Shown here: piece after piece, positions 17,593 through 24,639 of the stretch
How the letters are laid out: each line of letters begins with the position of its first letter
Position numbering within the stretch: the first letter of the stretch is position 1
DNA from: Phycisphaeraceae bacterium
Lineage (GTDB): Bacteria > Planctomycetota > Phycisphaerae > Phycisphaerales > Phycisphaeraceae
Direction of reading: 5' to 3'
NCBI GenBank assembly: GCA_002686995.1
Contig: NYZC01000138.1
Location: 1-47,214, forward strand
Length of the DNA stretch: 47,214 nucleotides
Position numbers and translations under genes: made by a program
The notes under the pieces: generated by a model
Told to the model about the DNA's origin: nothing
Databases searched by the model: none
Seen by the model: the letters and a program-made list of their open reading frames with translations, nothing else

Positions 17593-17608
17593 ACTCCCGG
17601 AACGGAGT
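17593..17608. promoter_or_regulatory. Hairpin covering the integrase ribosome binding site
   Basis: ACTCC and GGAGT pair across a six-base loop. On the minus strand the distal arm is part of the GGGAGT ribosome binding site, so the hairpin could limit integrase translation. The stem is only five pairs and may be chance. Confidence 0.3.
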
Positions 17609-17732
17609 GATTTCAGATGACGGTCCGCGACCGCCCACCAGCCACATTGTATGTTAGGTATCTGTATGGGTCAACCCCGTTCCTGGCCCCCGGCCCCTAT
17701 CCTCCTGCTCTCAGGGCAGGACGACGCAGAAC

Positions 17733-18461
17733 ATGGAAGACGCCTACAGGATGCTCGAGACCGCGGACGGGGTCCGCTTCGGCATGCGTGGCCGCCCGGG
17801 CGGATCACCCGCGGCGGTGGCGTTCCTGCTGGGAAGTCTTCTCGACACGATGCTGCACGAAGCGCACTGCGAGGTGCTGAACAGCCTGGGCTTCGTCTGC
17901 GTCGCTCTCGACGCACCGGGTCACGGCCTGGACGAGGTCGCCGGGGAACCGCGAGACCTGCACGCCTGGAGCCATCGTCTGAAAGCGGACCAGGATTTCG
18001 TGGCCGCATTCACCTGCAGGCTCTCCAAGGTACTGGACCACCTTGTCGCCGAGCGCATCGCGGATCCGGATCGCGTGGCGGTGGTCGGCGGTTCGCGCGG
18101 CGGCTTCCTCGCCTTTCATTTTGCGGCGAACGACGCGCGCGTCCGGAACGTGGCCGGCCTCGCGCCGGTAACGGACCTTCGAGTGCTGGCGGAGTTCGAG
18201 GGACTGGACGATCACGCCCTGACGAAGTCGCTTTCGGCGATCCGCCTGGCGGGGCGCCTGGCCGGGCGAAACGTCCTGGTCGTGATCGGCGACTTGGACG
18301 ACCGCGTCGGTACGGATCACGCGATCGTCTTCGCGCGCGAGGTGACCAGGATGGCGCGCGACGCGCGCGTCGAACTGCACGTGCTGCCGGAGCCGGGAGG
18401 TCATTGTCACCCGGAGGGGACGAACGAGATATTGAAGCAATGGGCGCGAGAAGTGCTGTAG
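17733..18461 (+). CDS. Alpha/beta hydrolase (dienelactone hydrolase/esterase-like)
   Basis: The 242-residue protein has an alpha/beta-hydrolase core. VCVALDAPGHG is the strand before the oxyanion region, VAVVGGSRGGFLAF holds nucleophile S121 in GGSRGG, LVVIGDLDDRVGT supplies D189 or D190, and GGHCHPEG supplies H224 or H226. The product has no signal peptide and should be cytoplasmic. Ester, thioester or lactone hydrolysis is likely; the substrate is unknown. AGGA lies eleven bases before the ATG at 17733, and no better start is upstream. It is divergent from the integron-type integrase and convergent with a prepilin-like gene. Its stop codon lies inside the left arm of a large inverted repeat, a likely two-way terminator. 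Confidence 0.82.
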   Translation: MEDAYRMLETADGVRFGMRGRPGGSPAAVAFLLGSLLDTMLHEAHCEVLNSLGFVCVALDAPGHGLDEVAGEPRDLHAWSHRLKADQDFVAAFTCRLSKVLDHLVAERIADPDRVAVVGGSRGGFLAFHFAANDARVRNVAGLAPVTDLRVLAEFEGLDDHALTKSLSAIRLAGRLAGRNVLVVIGDLDDRVGTDHAIVFAREVTRMARDARVELHVLPEPGGHCHPEGTNEILKQWAREVL

Positions 18462-18518
18462 GACAGGTTTTTAACCTGTCCAGGTCGAATCACGCGCGGG
18501 TTGAAAACCTGTGCTACA
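18457..18518. terminator. Large inverted repeat between convergent genes
   Basis: Arms of 21 bases (18457-18477 and 18498-18518) read TGTAGGACAGGTTTTTAACC and, on the other strand, TGTAGCACAGGTTTTCAACC, with about three mismatches. The left arm is itself nearly a palindrome (ACAGGTTTTTAACCTGT). The element spans the hydrolase stop codon and ends just before the stop codon of the convergent prepilin gene, so it probably terminates both. Copies of this ACAGGTTTTCAACCTGT type recur in planctomycete intergenic DNA (from memory). Confidence 0.6.
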
Positions 18519-19160
18519 TCAGTCATACGCCCCCAACGCATTCGCCCCGTCGTCGCGCTCGTCGACGAACAGATCGTCGATCGAGTTTATCTGGATGCCG
18601 AACTGCGTCGCGAAGACGTTGGTGTTCTTGAAGTCCACGTGGCCGTCGTTGAAACCGATGCTGCCGCGCCAGTCGCTGGTCGAATGAATGCTGCGGGCGC
18701 CCGCGCCGGTTTCCGTCGCCACGTTTCGGTCGAACACGACCGGCGCGTCGGATCTCGCGGTCGTCGTCCATTCCGCCCGCCGACCCGATGCCGACGGGCC
18801 GATCTCGAGCAGGCAGTGGGAGAAGTTCCCGGTGGTGACGGTCCCTTCCGCCGGGACCTTGTCGAACTCCAGGGGACTGACGAGGTACTCCGGAGTGAGC
18901 AACGAACGGTCGAGCAGAAGCTGGAGGCGCCCCGATGCCGTCAGGACCTCCTCGGGCCCCAGGCCCGGGTAGAGCTGATTGTTGTCCTGCGCGAACTGGA
19001 TCAACGACTGCTGGATGCCGCGAATCCGGCTCGCGTTCTCCAGCCGGTGCTTGCTGGCATGTCGGCGGCGATCGCTGACCGGCAGGACGAACACGAACAG
19101 GATGACCAGGACCGCCAGGATGACGGTGACGACCTCGACTCGGGAAAGACCTCGCTGCAT
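18519..19160 (-). CDS. Prepilin-like secretion/pilin protein, second of a tandem pair
   Basis: The 213-residue product begins MQRGLSRVEVVTVILAVLVILFVFV. This is a type IV prepilin-like leader with a basic N-end, Gly before the cut site, Glu at mature position 5 and a hydrophobic helix. The body shares many blocks with the neighbouring gene product: RIRGIQQSLIQFAQDNNQ, LTASGRLQLLLD, GRRAEW, ARSIHSTSDWRGSIGFNDGH and a C-terminal DDLFVDERDDGANALGAYD. The FNDGH segment resembles the H-X9-DG region of planctomycete prepilin-like families. The ATG at 19160 follows the upstream gene's stop by one base, so the two are translated together. A TTG start at 19169 would overlap the upstream gene. Such minor pseudopilins are probably assembled by a type II secretion or pilus machine; the exact role is unknown. 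Confidence 0.8.
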   Translation of the reverse strand: MQRGLSRVEVVTVILAVLVILFVFVLPVSDRRRHASKHRLENASRIRGIQQSLIQFAQDNNQLYPGLGPEEVLTASGRLQLLLDRSLLTPEYLVSPLEFDKVPAEGTVTTGNFSHCLLEIGPSASGRRAEWTTTARSDAPVVFDRNVATETGAGARSIHSTSDWRGSIGFNDGHVDFKNTNVFATQFGIQINSIDDLFVDERDDGANALGAYD

Positions 19161-19161
19161 A

Positions 19162-19803
19162 TCAGTCAAACACCCCTAGCGCATCTGCGCCGTCACCATT
19201 GTCGTCGATGAACAGGTCGTCGTCGACGTTGGTTTGCGATCCGTATCGCGTGCGCTCGAGGACGTTGGTCGTCTCGAAGTTCGTATGACCGTCGTTGTAG
19301 GTGACTGAGCCTCTCCAGTCGCTCGACGAATGGATGCTGCGGGCAGAGCGACCCGGTCCCTTGCCCGTGTTCCGGTCGAATACAACGGTCGCCTCGGAAT
19401 TGGCCGTTGCCGCCCATTCCGCACGTCTTCCCTTCGCCCCTGGCGAGATATCCAGCAGGCTGTACGAGATATTGTCCGTCGTCAGCCCTGTCCGCGATGG
19501 CGTCTTTTCTTCAATCTCCACCGGACTGATCAGGAATTCGGGGCTGACGAAGTTGCCGTCCAGAAGCACCTGAAAACGCCCTGTAGCCGTAAGGATCTCA
19601 CGCTCACCCAACCCCGGGAACCGCTGTGAATGGTTCTGGGACCACTGGAACATCGACTGCTGGATGCCTCGAGTGCGCGTGCTGTTGTCCATCCGCAAAC
19701 CGCATCCTCCTCGATCCGGAGGGAAGATGACAAAGGAAAGGAACAAACCTATCACGGTGACGATGACCAGAAGCTCAATAAGCGTAAACCCCGACCTGCG
19801 CAT
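19162..19803 (-). CDS. Prepilin-like secretion/pilin protein, first of a tandem pair
   Basis: The 213-residue product begins [20 protein letters not shown], a textbook type IV prepilin leader (GFTLIEL, cut after Gly). The rest contains TRTRGIQQSMFQWSQNHSQ, LTATGRFQVLLDGNF, GRRAEWAATANSEATVVFDR and IHSSSDWRGSVTYNDGH, all shared with the next gene. The C-terminus (DDDLFIDDNGDGADALGVFD) contains an EF-hand-like acidic loop that may bind calcium, as in pseudopilins of the GspG type. GCGGAGG lies seven bases before the ATG at 19803 and decides this start over ATGs at 19827 and 19839. Both paralogues are 213 residues long and lie head to tail, so they arose by tandem duplication. Confidence 0.85.
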   Translation of the reverse strand: MRRSGFTLIELLVIVTVIGLFLSFVIFPPDRGGCGLRMDNSTRTRGIQQSMFQWSQNHSQRFPGLGEREILTATGRFQVLLDGNFVSPEFLISPVEIEEKTPSRTGLTTDNISYSLLDISPGAKGRRAEWAATANSEATVVFDRNTGKGPGRSARSIHSSSDWRGSVTYNDGHTNFETTNVLERTRYGSQTNVDDDLFIDDNGDGADALGVFD

Positions 19804-19964
19804 GCGACAGCCTCCGCATGAATGCATAGACAAAACCATGACATCGCGGGCGACAGTTGAATTCGATGGAGAACGGTGACGGACGGGCGAATGCCCACGG
19901 GCCTGAACGTCAGACCGGTACATGCTACGCCGACGGACCCGTGACGGTTCGGCAGGATAGCGTG

Positions 19965-22900
19965 CTACTGCTGCGTCAGGTAATGAAGAAGGTCGAAGCC
20001 GCCGTCCGGCAGCCAGCCGGGCGCGTCGTCCTGCGAGGACGCCTGCGTCGCGGCGCCCGTACCTGCGCCCGCCGCCGCAAGCAGCGCCCCTCGCGCCGGC
20101 GCCGACGGCTCGGTCACGGGCAGCGACGCCGCAAAGCTGGCCAGGATCGATTGCAGATCGTCCGAGGCGACGATGCCGTCGCCGTTGAAGTCGGCGTTCT
20201 TCGAGTAACCCGCGGCGCCCGCCGGCGCCGTGAAGGCGGACAGCAGCATGCCCAGGTCGTCGGCGCCCGCGACGCCATCGCGGTTGGCGTCCGACTCGTG
20301 CACGTCGAGGCGGAACGTGAAGTCGCCTGTTGCCGCGCCGTCGCCCGAACGCGTGCTGATTCCGTCGATCCACTCGCCGTCCAGTCGATTCCCCGCCGAG
20401 TCGGTCACGGTGTCGGCAAGGTGCAGCATCAGCCGATCGGAAGCGATCGGCGCACCGAGCGTCCAGGTGCCCGCGTGCGTGGCCGCGTCGTAGGTGAACC
20501 CGGCGATACCGTGCTCGGCGCGGTGGACGCCGTAAACGCGAAGGTCGCCCGAGGACGCCACCACCGCCTCGTCGAAACGGATCTCGATCTCGTCGACGGG
20601 CCATGGCAGCGGGTCGACCTGCCCCGCGCCGCTGGAGACGCGATACCCGCCCAGCCCGTCGCCGATGCTGGTCAGGTGATCGAAAAACTCGTTCGTCCAG
20701 TCCGGTCCCCTGACCAGCACCTCGACGATCTGCGGCGCCGTCGTATCGCCCGGGGGCACCTCGGCGGCCGAAAGGTCATCTAAGCGAGCCTGCGCGTTGT
20801 TCGTGCCGACACCGATGCCGCCGTCGAGCGGAACACCAAAGTCATGGTGCGCGACCGTCGAGCCGTCGACGGTGAGCGTGACCTCGCTGCCGTCGATGCG
20901 AAGGTCGACTTCGTAGTCAACGCCGTTGGCCAGCGAAGCCGTCGCGATCACCTCGGCGTTCCAGGTGCCCGCCACGACGCGCCCGATTCGCCATTCGTCG
21001 GCCCCGAAGAATCCGCCCGCGAAGCCGAAGTTCGACTCGTCCTCGTAATCGAAGACAAGCACCGCGTTGGCGTAGTAGCCGCCAGTCGGTGCGATCCCCG
21101 TGACCTTCGCCCCGAATTCCAGCCGCGCCGGCAGGGAGTCCGTCATCTGCAGGATCGAGATCGCGTCGGCGCCGAGTGGTGGCGTGGCCTCGTAGCGGCC
21201 CGATTCGACCCGCCACGCCCCGGCAACAGCCAGCAATCCGTCGGCCGTCCCGTCCTCGAAACTCTCCGCGTACGGGAGCGAGACCCTGGAGAACAGCGCG
21301 ACATCGTCGAAGTTGCTGACCGCGTTGTTCGTCGCCAGCCCGAACCGCCCGTCCGTCAAGGCATCCGCGAACGTGTGAGCGAGCACCTGCTGACCGTCGA
21401 CGAGCAACGTGACCGCGTCATCGCTGATCTGAAGCTCGACGTCGTAGTCGGTATTGAGGCTCAAGGAGTCGGACGCGGACGCATCGACGACCCAGGAGCC
21501 GGACTGGTAACGGCCGATGCGCCACGCGTCGGCGCCGTAGAACGCCCCGGCGAACTTGAAATCGTCCGGGCCCAGGTAGTCGTACACCAGGATGCTGTTC
21601 TTGAATGGGCCCTCCGCCCCCTGGAGCGTGGCGCTCATCGTCACCGCGCCCGGTACGGCGTTCGAAAGCTGGATCAGCGAAACGGCGTCCCCTCCCGCCG
21701 GCGCCACCGCGCGGAACCGGTCGTTGGTCACCTCCCAGTCACCCTGGACGGGAGACATCCCGGCGGCGCCGCCGTCGTCGAAGTTCTCGAAATACGGAAA
21801 CGCCGCGAACTCGGTGGTCACGAAATTGTCGAAGCGCGCGACTGCATTGTTCGTCCCCAGCCCGATCCGGCCCTCCGACAGCGTTCCGCCGAAGTCGTGG
21901 CTCATCAGCTCGACCCCGTCGACGAGCAGCGTCGCACGGCCGCCGTCGATGACGAGGTTCGCCTGGTAGTCGACGCCCGTCGCCACCGCGGAGGACGCGG
22001 AAGCGTCGACGAGCCAGCTCGTGCCGTTGAAGCGACCCAGCCGCCACTGCTGCGTGCCGGCGTAAGCGCCCGCGTACTTGAAGTCGTTCGGACCCTGGTA
22101 GTCGTAGATCAACAGCGCGTTGCGAAACGCGGGGGTCGCGACGTTGGGCGACACGACGATGTTGTCGACTTGCGACACCGGGGGCTGGTTCTCGTTGTGA
22201 AGCCATACAGTCCGAAACACGAGCCGTCCCAGCGCGTTGAATTCGTGTCCCTGGTCGCCGTCCTTAAACGGCACGTTTCTCCACGCCTGCTGGACGCCGT
22301 AAGTCGGGCTGTCGACGACGAGGCTCCGCGTGCCGTTTTCCGTGCCGTTCGCGGTGAACGTGTACCGGAAGTGGGTCCACTCCCCGTAAGCCATCACGTC
22401 GTTGAAGGCCGTGGCCTGAGTGCCGTTGGCCCCGCGCCAGGTGATGTCGATGCCATCCACGTCACCGCCCCAGCCGGGGCCCAGGCGGTCCCAGACAAGG
22501 TTCCAGAAACCGTCGTTGTCCTGGATCAGGACGTCGACGGCCGAGTTCTGCAGCGGCGCCGTAATCTGCTCCATGTAGAGATCGAACTCGACGACGCCGG
22601 TCGCGAACTGGTGCTGACCGTCCATCGACATCTGAACGCCCTCATGCTGGCGGAGGTTGACGACCTTCGAGCCGTGGCCGTCGAGCCCGTTCGCGATGGT
22701 GGCCGCCCCGCTGTCGATACGCTCGAACGGCGCCGCGTCCAGGTCGGCCGTCGTCAGGTCGTCGAAGGTCTCGACCAACGAACCCGGAGGCGGAACGCTG
22801 CCCGGCTCGACGATCTGCACCTGCGACTGCACGCTGAACGCGTCGGGCAGCGTCAGACCGCTCGGCTGCAGGGAGATCGCCTTCGCCCCGGCGTCGGGCG

Positions 22901-24416
22901 TCGCCACGTACTGCCCGTCGACCTGCCACGTGCCCTCGGCGGGGATGAAGCTGCCCGCCGTGCCGCCGTCGAACGTTTCGATCACCGGCAGCGACGACGA
23001 CGGCAGCTCGTCGCCGTAGGTGATCGTCATGTGCTGGTTCGGCGACACCACCAGGTTGACCCGCCGTCCGTCGGGCCAGCGGATCTCGATCGGCAGGTCG
23101 CCGGCGTGGCTGCCGAGGCCGAAGTGAAGCGCCAGGTCATTCTGGTTGCCCTCGCCGGTGCCGCCCTCGACCTGGCGCGTGATGATGCGCCCGCCACCGA
23201 CATCGGCCCGCACCTGGGCGCCGATCGCCGTCGTGCTGACGTTGGCGCCGTCGCCCCGCAGGCGAAGCGACAGCCAGCTGTGCCCGCTGTTGTTCTGGTT
23301 GATGTAGAGCCGCGTGCCCGCCGAAAGATCGAGGTCGCCGTCCCGGTCGAAGTCGGCCCACGCGCCCTGGTAGCTCGCGATCAGGCCGCTCAGGCCGCTC
23401 GTGCTCGTCTCGTTGACGAAGTTGAAGTTGCCGTGATTGCGATAGAACCGCGTCCCCGACGACACGGCCGAGTAGAACAGGTCGAGATCGCCGTCGTTGT
23501 CCGCGTCGCCCAGCGCCGGCGAGGCGTACGACTCCACCCAGTCGTTGCCGTCGAGCGCGTCCATCTCCTGGAACGTCCAGCCGCCGCTCGGCCCGGTGTT
23601 GCGCATGAAGCGCGCCGGTGGATTGCCGACATGGCTGAAGTTGCCAATGAACAGGTCGATGTGGCCGTCCTCGTCGAGGTCACCCCACGCCGACCCGATC
23701 GTGTGGGCGGCCCCCTGAACGCCGCGGGCCGCGGCCTCGTTCGTGAACGTGCCGGAGCCATCGTTGACCCACAGAAGATTCGGCTGGAGAAAATAGTCCG
23801 AGACGTAGACGTCCAGATCGTCGTCCTCGTCGAAGTCGGCGGCGGTGACACCCCGCGCGTAGAGGGTGCTGCCTGCTCCCGGAGCCAGCGTAAAGCCCGT
23901 TCCCCCGTTGTTGATGTAGATTCGGTCGGCATAACTGGCGCCGCCCATGTAGATGTCGAGCCACCCGTCGCTGTTGAAGTCCCCCCAGGTCGCGCCGCGG
24001 CTGACTACCGCGCTATTGTTGGGCAGCATCGACGAGACATCCTGGAAGGACGTGCCGTTGATGTTGCGGTAGAGGCGCGGCAGGATCTCGCTGCCGGTCG
24101 TGAAGGCGAACAGGTCGTCGAAACCGTCGTTGTCGAAATCACCGAAGACGGCGTTGCCGTCAATCAGATCGGTCACGACGGTGAAGCCGGTGCCCTGGTT
24201 GTTGCGGAAGACCTTGCTCGACCCATCGTAGAAATCGGGCCAGCCGTCGTTGTCGATGTCGCCCCAGGCCGACCCGATCGAGTGGAAGCCGGCGCCGTCC
24301 TGGCCGAAGCCGAAGCCGGCGTCCACGAACGTGGTCAGCAGCAGCTTCGCCTCGAGCGGCTCGAGGGCCGGCTTCGACAGCCGCCCTCTCTTCCTGGCGC
24401 AATATCGTCGTTTCAT
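19965..24416 (-). CDS. Giant secreted protein: VCBS/FG-GAP repeats, ASPIC/UnbV domain, repeated beta-sandwich domains, dockerin-like end
   Basis: The protein has 1483 residues. After a basic start, ALEPLEAKLLLTT is a LEPR-type sorting motif. Residues about 40-380 hold FG-GAP/VCBS units with calcium-type DxDxDGxxD loops (DIDNDGWPD, DFDNDGFDD, DFNSDGWLD, DLDEDGHID, DADNDGDLD, DFDRDGDLD), probably a beta-propeller. About 390-480 is an ASPIC/UnbV-type domain (WLSLRLRGDG, IEIRWPDGR). A roughly 800-residue stretch follows with repeated LamG-like units that start ETFDGGTAGS, ENFDDGGAAG and ESFEDGTADG and contain AWRIGRYQSGSW-type blocks. The end carries two EF-hand-like dockerin repeats (DANRDGVAGADDLGMLLSAF, DFNGDGIVASDDLQSIL). 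The start is the ATG at 24416, with GGAAGA upstream and a TATAAT box at 24468-24473. It is probably a cell-surface or matrix adhesin or carbohydrate binder. Confidence 0.85.
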   Translation of the reverse strand: MKRRYCARKRGRLSKPALEPLEAKLLLTTFVDAGFGFGQDGAGFHSIGSAWGDIDNDGWPDFYDGSSKVFRNNQGTGFTVVTDLIDGNAVFGDFDNDGFDDLFAFTTGSEILPRLYRNINGTSFQDVSSMLPNNSAVVSRGATWGDFNSDGWLDIYMGGASYADRIYINNGGTGFTLAPGAGSTLYARGVTAADFDEDDDLDVYVSDYFLQPNLLWVNDGSGTFTNEAAARGVQGAAHTIGSAWGDLDEDGHIDLFIGNFSHVGNPPARFMRNTGPSGGWTFQEMDALDGNDWVESYASPALGDADNDGDLDLFYSAVSSGTRFYRNHGNFNFVNETSTSGLSGLIASYQGAWADFDRDGDLDLSAGTRLYINQNNSGHSWLSLRLRGDGANVSTTAIGAQVRADVGGGRIITRQVEGGTGEGNQNDLALHFGLGSHAGDLPIEIRWPDGRRVNLVVSPNQHMTITYGDELPSSSLPVIETFDGGTAGSFIPAEGTWQVDGQYVATPDAGAKAISLQPSGLTLPDAFSVQSQVQIVEPGSVPPPGSLVETFDDLTTADLDAAPFERIDSGAATIANGLDGHGSKVVNLRQHEGVQMSMDGQHQFATGVVEFDLYMEQITAPLQNSAVDVLIQDNDGFWNLVWDRLGPGWGGDVDGIDITWRGANGTQATAFNDVMAYGEWTHFRYTFTANGTENGTRSLVVDSPTYGVQQAWRNVPFKDGDQGHEFNALGRLVFRTVWLHNENQPPVSQVDNIVVSPNVATPAFRNALLIYDYQGPNDFKYAGAYAGTQQWRLGRFNGTSWLVDASASSAVATGVDYQANLVIDGGRATLLVDGVELMSHDFGGTLSEGRIGLGTNNAVARFDNFVTTEFAAFPYFENFDDGGAAGMSPVQGDWEVTNDRFRAVAPAGGDAVSLIQLSNAVPGAVTMSATLQGAEGPFKNSILVYDYLGPDDFKFAGAFYGADAWRIGRYQSGSWVVDASASDSLSLNTDYDVELQISDDAVTLLVDGQQVLAHTFADALTDGRFGLATNNAVSNFDDVALFSRVSLPYAESFEDGTADGLLAVAGAWRVESGRYEATPPLGADAISILQMTDSLPARLEFGAKVTGIAPTGGYYANAVLVFDYEDESNFGFAGGFFGADEWRIGRVVAGTWNAEVIATASLANGVDYEVDLRIDGSEVTLTVDGSTVAHHDFGVPLDGGIGVGTNNAQARLDDLSAAEVPPGDTTAPQIVEVLVRGPDWTNEFFDHLTSIGDGLGGYRVSSGAGQVDPLPWPVDEIEIRFDEAVVASSGDLRVYGVHRAEHGIAGFTYDAATHAGTWTLGAPIASDRLMLHLADTVTDSAGNRLDGEWIDGISTRSGDGAATGDFTFRLDVHESDANRDGVAGADDLGMLLSAFTAPAGAAGYSKNADFNGDGIVASDDLQSILASFAASLPVTEPSAPARGALLAAAGAGTGAATQASSQDDAPGWLPDGGFDLLHYLTQQ

Positions 24417-24467
24417 GAGGCCGGATTCTTCCAGGACGACGCGGACGCGGCGCCTCTCCCATCGGCA

Positions 24468-24473
24468 ATTATA
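24468..24473 (-). promoter_or_regulatory. Consensus -10 (TATAAT) of the giant VCBS protein gene
   Basis: A perfect TATAAT on the minus strand lies 51 bases before the start codon, in an otherwise GC-rich divergent promoter region. No clear -35 was found. Confidence 0.45.
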
Positions 24474-24555
24474 GCTGCCAGGGAACCCATGGCCGGAAGG
24501 GCTCGACAGGCCGCAGGCCCATCTCATCACATGCCTGGACGCCCATTCGTCCTGA

Positions 24556-24561
24556 TACGAT
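24556..24561 (+). promoter_or_regulatory. Candidate -10 element (TGATACGAT) of the enolase-superfamily gene
   Basis: TACGAT preceded by TGA lies 78 bases before the ATG at 24640, matching the recurring box seen elsewhere in the window. Inferred from recurrence only. Confidence 0.3.
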
Positions 24562-24639
24562 GGGGCCACCCGACGGACGCCTCCATCTGAACCCACGGCC
24601 CCCGGGTGATATTCCCGATCCAGACGAGGAAGGACCGGC

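Noticed and set aside
17654-17660. GTTAGGT, a match to the integron core-site consensus GTTRRRY upstream of the integrase
   Set aside because: The consensus is expected many times in 47 kb by chance, and no paired complementary core or attC-like fold was found around it.
20844-24590. Plus-strand open frame of 1248 residues opposite the giant VCBS gene
   Set aside because: Arg/Val/Asp-rich low-information sequence typical of the antisense of a GC-rich gene; the minus strand has clear domains.
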